From Penium margaritaceum (Eukaryota > Streptophyta > Zygnematophyceae > Desmidiales > Peniaceae): a stretch of DNA of 64,000 bases. The notes beneath the pieces were generated by a model that was not told the DNA's origin, did not search any database, and saw only the letters and a program-made list of their open reading frames with translations. The translations under genes were made by a program, and so were the position numbers. Positions within the stretch are counted from its first letter, which is position 1; each line of letters begins with the position of its first letter. The DNA is taken from the NCBI GenBank assembly GCA_023375785.1, contig SZWC01003926.1:119081-183080 (forward strand), given 5' to 3'. Below are positions 26,233 through 37,966 of the stretch, one piece after another.

Positions 26233-29200
26233 CCACTGAGAAAATGATCATGGAAGCTAGTCACAAAGGAAACTCAAGTGATTGCGAGAGCACGTGACAC
26301 ATGAGGTTGATGTTGTCGAAGTAGCCGTCGAGCGTCCCGGCACCCCAGCAAGTCAGTGGCAAGAAGTTCAGAGGTCACCGTGACTGATGTACCAATGCTC
26401 CTCCATGACCAGCAGATGCCAGCCACCAAGAGCAAGCAAGGGCCACATCACAAAGGCAATGATAACCAACGCCGAAGGGCATTGGACAGAGCCCTAAGAA
26501 CTCCTCTCATCTTGGTGCCACCCTTATTGTCTGGTCCGTTGGAGCCACCTGCGTCTAACTCGTCTGCTGTGCCCTACCTTTGTTGTCTTCATCATCCGAT
26601 GTTGACTCACCCATTGGGTTATCCTCCCCTCCGTCTCCAAAAATTTTGTCGTCGTCGTCTGATATTACTATTCAATTTGTGGGATCAAACTCCCCTCTAT
26701 CTTCGATATCCTCTCCTGGGTTACCCCTCGTCTCCTCTACTCCTATCCCTCCAACTGTGCCTCCATTATCCTCAATTGTTGTTGTGCCTATGTCTACTCC
26801 TCTGCCTGTGTCCCCATTTTTCCCCACGAGGTGACTGCGTACGCTATCTGCTGGCCTTAGATCCAGCAATTCCTCTCATCCTTGGACCTCTCAATAGACC
26901 CCTTCCACATGTCAGACACGTCTGGAGTCCTTGCCTCACCCCATAGGGGGCATGAAAGAACAACAATCTCTCTGTTGCACCTCTGGCCACCTTTCATGGT
27001 AATCTTCTTTCGCATGAATCCAAAGCTCTGCATTGTGGTTTTGCACCTCAGTTGTCTTGGTCTGTATTCCTCATCCCCTGCATCCACCATGCTGAATCCT
27101 TGAGCTCCTGGAAAATTCCATTCGCTGTCCACTGGCTTTGTCAGAAGTCCGCAAGCATTTTCTTGCACAATACTTTTGGCGACAAGGTCGCGAGAGTAGT
27201 GCTACCGAATGTCAATGTGCTTTGTGCGCCGGGAGATCACGCCATCTTTCTCCATAGAGATGGAACTCTTGTTGTTGATGCTGATGATTGTTGCTTCCTC
27301 TTGTGGTTCCTTGATGTCACCCAACAGACTGCGAAACCAATGTGTTTCTTTCCACACTTTTGAGTGTGCGATGTACTCCACCTCCGCAGTAGGTAGCGAG
27401 ACACATTCCTGCTTCCTACTTGCCCAGAGACCGCACCACCATTGAGAAGGTAGACGAAGCCTGAGGTAGACTTCCTATCGTCAATCTGCCCTTCCCAGTC
27501 AGCGTCATTGTAGCACGTCAGTCACATCGAGTCTGATCCTTCCAGACCTACAAACCGAAGTTCCACGTGCCGTGTCTTTTTGAGATAGCAAAAGATCCGC
27601 TCACGGCTTGCCAGTGTTGTGGCCCAGGGTTGGCCACAAACCTGCTCACCTGACTCACCGCATAAGTGTCAGGTCGTGTCTCCACCATCACATACATGAG
27701 GCTTTTGATGGCGGACTGGTACAGGATGTTTTACATCTCCCGCCACTTTGCCTCGTTGCTCAGTGACATGGAGGAGGAGAGCTTGTAGTCGGAGCCCGCG
27801 GGGATGCTGATGGGTTTGCATTCCTCCATGTTGTAGTACTTCAATACATCCATGATGTACTTGGTCTTGTTGAGCTCAATGGTGCTTGGTTTACGGTTGT
27901 GGTGGACGGCGATCCCAAGGTATTACTCAAGAGGACCCATGTCCTTCATCTTGAACCTGCTCTTTAGCTGTTCCTCGAGGTCCACAAGGGCCTCCAGTGA
28001 GGGAGAACACATGATCAAAAAATCCACATACAATGCCACAAGTAACAAGCTGTGCTCATCCTCCCGCACATAGACGTCGGGGTCATTCTTGTAGTGCGCG
28101 AAGGATTTCTCGGCCATGAATCTGTCCATCTCCTTGTACAAATCTGTGGGGCCTGTTTCAACCCGTACAAGGCCTTCACCAGCTGACACACCTTTCTTGT
28201 GGGTGCACACAGCCCCTCCGACACTTCCGTAAGAACCTCTTTGTCCAACTTCCTATTTAGGAAAGCTGTTTTGACGTCCATCTGGTGGATCTCTAGGTCT
28301 TTGGCTGCAGCGACTGTCAGCAGGGACCTGATGGAGGCGAACATAACAACTGGTGTAAAAGTCTCATCGTACTTAGACCATGAGCACTGTGAGAATCCCT
28401 TCGCCACACCCCTTGTCTTGCACTTGTCGATGCTTCCGTCCGGCTTCCGCTTCAGCTTAAGCACCCATTTTGAGCTCACCACGTGAGCGTTAGCGGGTCT
28501 GTCCACCAGCTGCCATGTACCATTTTCTTCGATGGACGCAAGCTCACTGTCCACCGCCTCCTTCCATTTGGCCGCATCAGGCCTTGTCAACGCCTCTACC
28601 ACAGTGGGTGGCTCTCCCTGAGTCAAACAGGACCAGCCCAGTCCAGTCCAGCTTTCGGTGTTAGCGCCATACTATGGTGTTTGTTTTCTTTGCCGCATGT
28701 TGCCGCGCAACATTGCTGGTGCTGCATCGTTGCTCTGATGCTGTTCCTATGGTGCAGGCTGCCCTCAATTTGAACCCTCCTCTGGTGAAGAGCCGCTGGC
28801 CTTCGAGCTGGTCTCAAAGGCCTCGGACATTGCCGTCGTTGTGTCAAGAGCCCGCCGCTGCGTCAGTCTACACAATCACTCTCCTTGCCATACCGCTCTT
28901 CTCCGTGGCCTGCCGCACTGGCACCACTTGCCAGTTTTTGGGAGCTTGATCTCCTGATTCCAGCAACACCAACCACTCTCCCTGTTTTGGAGGTTGCGTG
29001 GGATAAAGTGGCTCTTCATTGCTTGGTGTCCTTTCATCAAAGGTCCTGGCTGGTGATAAGCCTTCTCGGTGCCAGGTCCCAAAGGAGGTAGGTCTTGTGT
29101 GCAAATTTATAGCCCACCATAACACAGTTCCGTGCTTTTGCATCTAGCTTGCCGCCACCTTCTCCCTCTTGGACCTTTGCCCATGAGGTGTAGCCAAAGA

Positions 29201-29690
29201 CCTATAGCTATGAGGCATCCAGCTTCTTTCCCGACCGCACCTTGTGTGGCATCATCTGTTGCTTTCCCTTCTTCTTGCCACGCCTGCCCAGAGCAACTAC
29301 AGGAGTAAGGTTGATGAGGTATCATGCTGTTCTTACAGCATCCGTCCAGAAGCACGGTGGGAGTTCTTTGTGAAGGAGCATGCTGCGCACCATACCGAGG
29401 ATGGTCTGATTCATGTGTTTGGCCACATCATTGCTCTATGGAATGTAGGGTGCCGTGAGCTGATGGTCGATGCCGTGTTGCTGCAACCAGCCCTTGCATG
29501 TATCATACTCCTCGATGTTGTCGCTTCGCAGTGCCTTTACCTTATTTCTGGACTGCTGCTCAACCATGGCAACAAACTCATGGAGCTTCTCTCTGACCTC
29601 TCCCTTTGTTTTGAGGAATTATATCCACATATTGCGACTGTGGTCATCAATGAATATCAGGAAGAACTTGCTGCTGCCATTTGATGCCAT
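26233..29690 (-). mobile_element. Copia fossil 2 (integrase, RT, RNase H parts; broken, no LTR seen)
   Basis: This is - strand Ty1/copia sequence. Parts seen from right to left: integrase core start (FFLIFIDDHSRNMW at about 29.68-29.62 kb), the rest of integrase and the linker (29.6-28.65 kb), reverse transcriptase (28.63-27.92 kb, with QMDVKTAFLN and ALYVDFLIM), and RNase H-like remains (27.9-27.2 kb). An acidic D/E-rich stretch follows at 26.87-26.45 kb. Gag, protease and both LTRs are not seen beside it. Several breaks are present. Its right edge at about 29690 adjoins the RNase H part of fossil 3. It may be the separated downstream half of fossil 4, with fossil 3 nested between them; this is inference from part order only. 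Confidence 0.7.
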
Positions 29691-31203
29691 GAGGAAGAAC
29701 ACGTAGTCGGATGTAGACTTCTGCTGTTCCACATCGTTAACGTAGTCTGCAGTCGTATAGCAGACTAGAAGCAAGGGGTCTGCCCGCCCCTTGGCGTCAA
29801 ACCTCAAGAGCGCATGCCGCGTTGCCTCCAGGTAGCGTAGGATGCGCTTGACTGCCTACAAGTGTATTGGCCCTTGATCGACCATATACCTGCTCACTTG
29901 ACCCACCACGTAGGCCAAGTCTGGTCGAGTCGCCACCATGGCGTACATGAGGTTGCCCACGTTGATTGGTAGGGTACCTCTGCAGTATCCTCCCGCTCTT
30001 CTTTTGTCTGTGGTTCCAATGCCGCACTCACTTCATAGGTCGTGGAGGCTGGACTACAAAATGGTTTATAGTCCTCCATGTCGTACAGCTTCAGCAGCTC
30101 GACCACATACTTGGCCTGCCCCAGCTCAAGCGTGTGCGTCCTCCGGTTCCGCCTGATGCTCACCCCAAGTCCCCCGTGTCCGACATTTGGAATCTGCTGC
30201 TCAGCAACTCTTTGAGCTGCCGTAGGCTCGGCAGATCCGTCGAGCACAAAATCAGGTCATCAATGTAGAGTACGACAATGGGAGGGATTTGCTTGTTGTA
30301 CCGCATGTACACGCTGTGATCGGACTCACACCGCTTGAAGCCGATTTGTGCCATGAAGCTGTCCATCTATTGGTACCAGCATCTGGACGATTGTTTTAGC
30401 CTGAATAAGTACTTTCGTAGTTTGCACACTTTGCCCTCTAGCGACTCCACCCCCTCTTGCATCTCCACATAGATCTCTTTTTCTATTATGTCATTGAGGA
30501 AGGCCGTCTTTACGTCCATTTGGTAAAGCTCCATGTCCTCCGCAGCTGCGACCATCAGGATCGCCCGGATGCTTGTGAACTTGGCAACGGGAGCCAACAT
30601 CTCATCGTAGTGCTTGCTCTTACGCTGTACATAACCCTTTGCCACCAGCCATGCCTTGTATTTTTCAACCACACCTTTCTTTGTGAACTTGGTCTAAAGA
30701 CCCACTTTGAGCCGATGACCTTGGCATCTTTTGGCCTGTTAACAAGCTCCCACATATCGTTTTCCGTGATGGACGCCAGCTCCGATTTAATGGCTGCGTT
30801 GCATTGATCCCCTTTGGGCCGTGCAAGTGCCTCTTGCACGGTTGTCGGCTTCATTGATGCAACCAGCATGCACCACGTCATGCTGATTCATCAAACCGTG
30901 CTTACATAAAAGCGCTTCTCAGCTTTCCGTTGCCTCCTGCTGCGACGCGACAGTTTTGGTGGCGCATTGTTGCTCTACTGTGACCCCTCCGACTCTGCAC
31001 GTAACGGTGCATAACTGACCAGGCGACTCCCTGAGGATATCTCCCGCTCCAGCGAAAGATCGGCCGGATGGACGGCACGTCTAGTGGATTGTCCACCGAC
31101 GACTGATGCGTAATCCGCCGGGAGTGCGTGCCTTGGCACCCTTGGTGCCTCATCTGCCGTATCCTGCTGGTGGATCTCCTCATCAGCTTGATAGTCATCG
31201 GAA

Positions 31204-31901
31204 TGTCAACCAGCCTGAGGCAAACGGACTAGAAAACAGGTCTGACACAATAGCACCTACCGTCCGCTCCTAGCATTTCAGCTAGGAGAAGATATCACCC
31301 TTAGGATCACGGTTCCACACTAAGTAACTCCTAGGAAATCACTTGCTAGCAATTGTTTCCACTTAACACTAGGTCACTTTTGCACGAGGTGCTAGTTAAA
31401 GACTAACTCCTAGGCCTTAGACCAACCAGTGTCTTTTTTACAATGTTCCTTATTTGGAAAGCTCTGTGAGGAGCATTTAAGGCCAGATTGTGTAATTAGA
31501 ATGAGGACTGAGCCTGGTATATATAGTCCTAGGCCTGGCTTCTAAGGTGTGTGGGTAGTGGCACTTTTGGGGGTGGCTACTCCACACCACCTCACTAGCT
31601 CGTCAATTAGCGCATCGAATGACAGTCAAGTGCCACATCCTCCTCATGCATCGAATGACCGCCAAGTGTCTAGGAAAATGCCCCTGTGCAGGAAGGTCAA
31701 AATCCTTTATGCTTACAGCAAGACTCGATCGTAGGACAGGTTGTTCCTACGTCCAACGTGCTATGCATTGTGCTACACTCCTGGTGTCTTGCTTGGACTT
31801 ACACCACGAACAAGGTTTGGGGGACTTACTCCAAGGGAGCAGTGCATGCCCAACCTGTCTGCTAAGCCATAGCAGTGTCCAAGGGGCATAAAATAACAAC
31901 A
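31204..31901. repeat. Solo LTR (698 bp) nested in copia fossil 3
   Basis: The sequence starts TGTCAACC, ends AACAACA and carries TATATATAG at about 31519-31527, like an LTR promoter. It interrupts the integrase-RT linker of fossil 3. The flanking bases are cggaa (31199-31203) and cggag (31902-31906), a 5-bp target duplication with one difference. No internal retroelement sequence lies inside, so it is best read as a solo LTR left by LTR-LTR recombination. It resembles none of the other LTRs here closely, and its orientation is not certain. Confidence 0.75.
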
Positions 31902-34304
31902 CGGAGTCCTCCACGTTCTGCTCTGATGCCACATCCTCAAATTCGGCATCCGTAGGCTCCTTCTTGTAGTCAAGGATCTAGATCCACTCCCCCGTCTTTG
32001 GAGATTTCACCACACCCACGTCGTTCCTACTCCTGTTTCTCTGCTGCGTATCAAATATGATGTCTTGGCTACAGATTCCCTCCTCTTTGTGTATTTTTGG
32101 AACCAGAACGCCTTATGTGCACTCTCATAGCCAAGGAAGAGATTCAACTTTGCTCGTGGCTCCAGCTTGCTGTCATGCCACTGCGTAGCGTGCACCATCG
32201 TGTGCACCTTGCACGTGAACACTTTGAGGTGTGCCACACTTGGCTTGCGCCCGCTCTAAACGTCCTGCAACGTCTTCTAGCCATTATTTCCCTTCATCAC
32301 CACTGTTGGGGTGAGGTTGATCCGGAAGCTTGCCGTACATAGAGCTTCTGCCCTTAAGCTTCGCAGCAATTTGGCATCCACCTATATGGTCTGTAACATG
32401 TCCAACAGCGTCTGGTTTGCCCGCTCCACCACGCCATTTGACTGAGGCAAAATCAGCGTAGTTTGTTTCCATTTTATGCCCTGTTGCTTCATCCACCTGC
32501 TACAGCCCACGTACTCTCCACAGTTGTCATTATGTAGTGCTCTGACCTTTTGGTCATTTTACCTCTCTAGCACGGTGACATACTCCTTCAGCTGGTCCAG
32601 GATCTCGCCTTTCCGCTTCATAAAGTACACGTACATTTGTTCTACTACAGTCATCAATGAAGGTGACAAAGTAAAATGTGCCGCTCTTTGAAGCCATCTT
32701 CAATGGTCCACACACGTTGCTGTGCACGACCTTTAGCACGTCCGAGGCACGATTCACGTTCTCTTTTAACCATTTGCGTTGTGCCATGCCAAAAATGCAA
32801 GGCTCACACGTTGTTTTGCCTTGCTGCATCTGTCGGCTCTTCCGCATTGTCGATGACAAGGCCGTGTACCAGCTCACGCTTTGTCATCTCCTTCATGACT
32901 ATGTGAGGAATGCCCGAGTCGTCAGTGCCAGAGAAACAGATCAGCTACCCCTCCTTTGGCCAGGTTGACGGTGTGTTTGTGCAAGTCTACTGAATCTGTT
33001 GCCGTGGGGATTACCTTGGTCTCCACGATGTTGAGGCCACCCTCACGCTTAGCCTCCAGCACGGGCTCGTTGCCACTGTCCTTCTGCATGATTTCCCCCT
33101 TTCTTCTGAAGAGCACCTAGTACCGCTTGTCCGTCAAGCAGCTGACACTTAGAATTTCAGCCAAGCCAGGTACGTGCTGCACGTCCTTGATGACGCACTG
33201 AACCTGTTTCCCACCAACCACCACCTCTGCGTCCACGTCTCCTTGGCCAGCCGCGAGCTCGACCTTGTTGTTTTACGACCACCATGAACTTGCTGGACTT
33301 GGTGTAGTTGATGAATCCGACCTTCTCGACCTCGGTGTGCTCTTCCGCTCTATAGTCAAGGCATCGCCGGTTAGCCTTCTTGAGGTAGTGATTTTGAGTT
33401 CCGTTGAGAAGAGCCTTCTTGCGTTTGGTATCTTTGCCACCGGCCTTTGACTCCTTGGTGCACTCACGAGCATAGTGGCCCACCTTGTCACAGTTGCGAC
33501 ACGCACCCTTCTTGGAGCCCTAATTTCCACCGACATGTCCGCCACCTCCCTTGCCCCCGCTTCCACTACCACACGTTTTGGTGACGAGGGCCGATGAGGA
33601 AGACGAGGACTCCCCGCAGCTCTGTCACTGCACTTCGATGCAGATGTACTCTCTGACCACGTCATAGGTGAGCTTGTCCTCTACCAATCCTCCCATTTCG
33701 GTGATGAGAGGGCTCCAACTGTCAAGAAGGACCATGAGGAGGGCCATCTCCTACAACTGCGTATTGATCTTCCACTTCGCATTGTTGTATTTTGAGGTGA
33801 GCGACTCGATCTGCTGCCTGGTGAATATGACATCATCTCCCTCCTCAAGCCTCACCGTCAAGAGTCCCTTCATTGCATTGATTTTTTTCGTCAGATATTT
33901 GGATAGATGGATGGCACACGGTATTTGCCAAGTCTTGGCCACCAGCTTGTAGCCCCGGAAGTAGCCCCACTACGATTCAGTCATACCGGATACCAGTAGC
34001 ATGAGCATCTCTGTGTTCTTCTTTCCAAAGGTCTCCTTCTGTGCTTCATTGCTGTTGCTTCGTCAAGGAATTGTGTTTCCTTCATGAACTCCAACAGCCC
34101 CTTATGCATGAGGTGCAGCTCAAAGTGCCACCTCCATAGTCCAAAGCCTGAGCCGCCCGCATACTTCAGAATGGGCTGTGTCTCCTTCCGTGCCATTTGT
34201 GCAGTCTTCGGAACTCAGAGTTTGACGGCGATGTCGATGTCGTCCCTGACAACAATCTCGTCTGTCGCGAAAGGCGTGAGTGATGTGCAGACTGGTCAGG
34301 GCTG

Positions 34305-34317
34305 TGGGCCCATAACC
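34305..34317 (-). other. Half-tRNA-iMet primer-binding site of copia fossil 3
   Basis: On the - strand it reads GGTTATGGGCCCA, starting a few bases after the LTR end. This is the complement of TGGGCCCATAACC, the anticodon arm of plant initiator tRNA-Met. Priming from an internal tRNA half is known for Drosophila copia and yeast Ty5. The same site recurs at 37953-37966 and 44937-44950, and in decayed form at 36850-36863. Confidence 0.7.
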
Positions 34318-34320
34318 TTT

Positions 34321-35297
34321 TGTTTGAAACTGCCCCTGGGTGGAAGCAATTCCTACATGCCCTGACTTGTCTTCTCTTGTGTTCACGACTTTGTGTTTGT
34401 GTGCGGAACCTGAGTGTAAGCGTGAGCGTACTGGTCGCATCACACTATGTTTGTGGGAGTGGGAGAGAGTTGTAAGACAGTCACTTTTGTGAAGCGAGTA
34501 ACACAGTTGTGCTTTAGTTTTAGACATGTACATGAACTGATGACTTATAGGGCCAGTCACAAGCATTCCAATGCACCAAACCGCATGCGATTCGGATCAC
34601 TGTAGCTTCTACTACGTCAGTCAAAGCGTGGTACCCCAATGCAGCCGCTCAGTTGGTGGCGGAAACCATGTCCCCACCAAGGCGTCCTCACACAGCAAAG
34701 ACCCATCAAAACGCCTTTCTGAAGGCGCAGATATCCCTACACATAGTGGCAGATCCCCTTGCACCTTTGGGGTGCGTTTTGATGAGCTAACCATCGAGTT
34801 TGGTGATGGGGATTGATGTGGTTTGAAACCTGTCCACGGACCTACAGTTGGGATTTCGACCAAGTCCCCGAGTAACAAACTGTACTACTGTGTTTCGGAC
34901 TCCAAGCCAAGTTCCTTTGTAACAACCTGCAGTACTGGTTCTAGTGGATCTTATCCACCGGACGCCTCAGCAGTGTTCCGGGGCTAAATACCCAGATGGA
35001 CTTTTGCTACTCTTTCCGGTGGATTATCCACCTGTAGTCAAACCATAGCCGACTCGGCGAGCCGGCACGCACACCCCAACTTTGGAAGCCCATATCTCCC
35101 TCATTACTTGTCCGATATCAGTGAAAAAACTTCCACCAGATTCAGCAACTCATCAAATTTCAGGAGCAATCCTTTATTTTTCAATCCGAGAAATTTTTGA
35201 GCCGCTGGATCCAACTGCGAGAACTTTCCTCTCTCTGGCGGCTCGTTGGCACCTCCCGGCGCCACACTTAAGCATGCAGGGGGGCAAATTTTTGACA
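34321..35297 (-). repeat. LTR copy a (5' LTR of copia fossil 3)
   Basis: This 977-bp LTR starts TGTTTG and ends TTGACA on the + strand. It is homologous to copies b (36866-37795), c (39522-40661) and d (43989-44934, opposite orientation). Its inner edge is followed by a primer site complementary to the anticodon stem-loop of initiator tRNA-Met at 34305-34317. Confidence 0.85.
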
Positions 35298-37795
35298 TCA
35301 CGTTCTCGTTGCACAGCTTGTGTTTTCCCTTGCCCAAAATTCAATGCTTGCACTTTTTTTGCATTGGTGCATGTGGTACGTCTTCCGCATCATTGATGAC
35401 AAGGCTGCGTACCAGCTCGCTCTTCGTCATCTCCTTCACGACTGTAGGTGACAAATGTCCCAATCATCAGTGTCAGAGCTCTAGTTCAGCTCCCTCTCCT
35501 TTAGGCAGGTTCACGGTATATTTATGCAAGTTTGTTGAATCTGTCATTGCAGGGATCACCTTGGTCTCCATGATGTAGATGCCTCCCTCGCGCTTTGCCT
35601 CCAGCATGAGCTCACTGTCATCCTCTTTCTGCATGATTGCCCCCTTTCTCCTGAAGAGCACCTTGTACCGCTTCTCTGTCAATCAACGGACACTTAGAAT
35701 TATAGCCAAGCCAGGTATGTGTTGCACGTCCTTCATGATGTGCTGCACCTGCTTCCCACCAACCACCACCTCAATGTACATGTCTCTTTGGCCAGTCGTC
35801 GGTTCTACCTTGTCGTTTGCAACCAACATGGACTTGCAAGACTTAGTGTCGTTGATGAACCCAAAATTCTTGACCTGGGTGTGCTCCTCACTCCGGAGTC
35901 AAGGCATCTCCGGATGGCCTTCTTGAGGTAGTGGTCTTGAGTGTTGTTGAGAGGCGACTTCCTGCTTTTGGTGTCCTTTTACCTGCCTTTGCCTCCTTGG
36001 TGCACTCACGGGCACAACGGGCCTCATTGCAACAGTTGCGATACACACCTTTCTTGGCGCCCTTCTTGTCGCCGCCATATCCACCACCTCCCTTGCCCTC
36101 GCTTCCACCACCACACGTTTTGGTGGTGAGGGCCGATGAGGAAGACAAGGACTTCCCACAGGTCCATTGCTATGCCTCGTTGCAGATGTACTCTGCAACC
36201 ATGTCATAGGTGAGCTTATCCTCTATCCATCCTCGCAAGATGGTGATGAGAGGGATCCAACTGTCAGAATGGGTCATGAGGAGGTCCATTGTCTATAGCT
36301 GCGTGTCAATCTTCCACCCCATGTCATTGTATTGTGAGGCAAGCGACTCAATCTACTGCATGGTCGGGGTAACATCATAATCCTCCTTGATTATCACCTT
36401 GAGGAGTGGCTTCATTATGCAGATTTTGTTTTCCACTGACATAGATTGATGGATGGCACAGAGCTTTAGCCAAGCTTTGGCTGCCGATGTGCAGCCCTGG
36501 AAGTAGTCCCACTTTGACTGAGCCAAACTAGACACTAGCAGCATGAGCGCCTCCTTGTTCTTCTTTGCGAAGGCCTCTATCTCTGCTTCTATCGCTCTTG
36601 CTTTGTTGAGGACTTCTGTTCCCTCCAGGACCTGTAATAACCCCTTTTGCGAGAGATGGAGCTCAAAATGCCACTTCCATGGTCCAAAACATGGACCACC
36701 TGCATACTTCTTGATGGGCTCCGTCTCCTCGTGTGCCATTACTGCAGTCTCCAACTTCGATACTTAAGATTTTGTCGGTGATATGTTCTGCGACGACAAT
36801 CCCCATCCACCGCAAAAGCCTTGAGCGATGTGAAGACTGATCAAGGCTGTGGACTTATAACCCTTTGTCGAAAATGGCTGACGGGTGGTGGCAGTTCCAA
36901 CGTGCCCCGACAGGTCTTCACTTGTGTTCACGACTTTGTTCTGTGTGAGTTCTGAGTCTAAGCATGAGCTTTCTGGTCGCCTCATGTTATGTTTGTGGGA
37001 TTTGGATGGAGCAGCAAGATAGTCACTTTTACAACGAGAATAACACAATTTTGCTTTAGTTTTTGGATTTGGATATGAGCTGACGAGTTTTGGGGCTAGG
37101 CTCAAGCTTCCCAACGCACCAAACCAAGTGCAATTCGGTTAATTGTAGCTCTCGCTACGTCAGCTAAAGCACGACAACCCAATCCAACCGCTTAGTTGGC
37201 GGCGTGCGCAATATCCACCCACCGAGGCACCCTCACACATCAAGGACCCATCAAAATGCTTTTTGGGAGGGGCGTAGATATCCCTAGACGTAGTGGTGGT
37301 GCCCCCTGCACTTTTTGGGGTGTGTTCAGATGAATTCATCATCTAGTTTGGTGATGGGGATTGATGTGGTTCGAAACCTGTACGCGGACCTGCAGTCCGA
37401 ATTGTGACGAAGTCCCCAAGTAACAAACTATACTAGTGACATCCAACAGAAAATTTGCCAGAGCGACACGGCGGTCCTCTGGGGCAAAAACACCATAAGT
37501 ATTTTTGTTACTCGTTTTGGTGGATTTTTCACTGGCAGTCAAACCGCGGTGGATTCTCCAAGCCCCGACGCACATCCTAACTCTAGAAGCCCACATCTCC
37601 CTTGGTTTTTATTTGATTCCTGTGAAACAACTTCTACCGGATTCAGCAACGCATTGAATTTTAGGAACTCCAATCCAGTCTGGATTTGGAGCACTCCTCA
37701 AGCAGCTAGATAAAAATGCAAGAATTTCCTCCTCCAACGGCTTCTCAGCACCTCCCGGCATTGCCTCGGGCATGCTATGGGGCAAAAATACAACA
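35298..37795 (-). mobile_element. Copia fossil 4 (5' LTR, gag, protease region; broken)
   Basis: This is a - strand element of the same family as fossil 3. Parts from right to left: 5' LTR 36866-37795, decayed primer site 36850-36863, gag (36.75-35.9 kb, including YAGGPCFGPWKWHFELHL), protease-region remains (35.7-35.47 kb) and the start of the GAG-pre-integrase region (to 35298). At 35297/35298 it meets the outer edge of the 5' LTR of fossil 3, as expected if fossil 3 was inserted into it. Its own LTR edge at 37795 lies inside the 5' LTR of fossil 5. It is broken several times. Confidence 0.75.
36866..37795 (-). repeat. LTR copy b (5' LTR of copia fossil 4)
   Basis: This 930-bp LTR starts TGTCGAAAAT and ends ACAACA on the + strand, and is homologous to copies a, c and d. 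It is followed on the inner side by a decayed half-tRNA primer site. To its right, sequence resembling the end part of the LTR of fossil 5 begins, which suggests insertion into that LTR. Confidence 0.85.
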
Positions 37796-37952
37796 GTCCT
37801 GATCTACTTTGGGTGTTGATGAGTTCCGCCAGAAGTCTGCTCACATAGCATGCGGTGACCAGAAAGAACACACTTTGTCTAAGTTTGCTGCTCGAACAAG
37901 CCGTAAACCTCCCACCTTGGTTAGGCCATGTTGGAACAGTATTTCAAGTAAA

Positions 37953-37966
37953 GGGTTATGGGCCCA
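37953..37966 (+). other. Half-tRNA-iMet primer-binding site of copia fossil 5
   Basis: It reads GGGTTATGGGCCCA, two bases after the 5' LTR end. It is perfectly complementary to the 14-base anticodon arm segment TGGGCCCATAACCC of plant initiator tRNA-Met, as I know that sequence. This is the best preserved copy of the site next to a recognisable gag. Confidence 0.75.

Larger units (their letters stand above)
29691..35297 (-). mobile_element. Copia fossil 3 (5' LTR, gag, protease, integrase, RT, RNase H; broken)
   Basis: This is a - strand Ty1/copia element. Parts from right to left: 5' LTR 34321-35297, primer-binding site 34305-34317, gag (34.2-33.3 kb, including YAGGSGFGLWRWHFELHL), nucleocapsid-like GHYAREC (about 33.47 kb), protease remains (33.1-32.9 kb), integrase (32.88-32.0 kb, YFVTFIDDCSR), linker, RT (30.9-30.2 kb, QMDVKTAFLN and VVLYIDDLILC), and RNase H (30.2-29.69 kb). 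A solo LTR (31204-31901) is inserted in the integrase-RT linker. No 3' LTR is seen at the left edge. The element is broken in many places. Its gag is closest to those of fossils 4 and 5, so the three form one family. Confidence 0.8.

Noticed and set aside
17004-26237. Target-site duplication for copia fossil 1
   Set aside because: The five bases outside the LTRs (aatca and ccact) do not match, so no duplication is claimed. Decay or recombination between elements may have removed it.
26356-26946. A 196-codon Pro/Leu-rich frame on the + strand
   Set aside because: It is antisense to acidic coding remains on the - strand. Pro/Leu richness is the mirror of D/E/G-rich codons.
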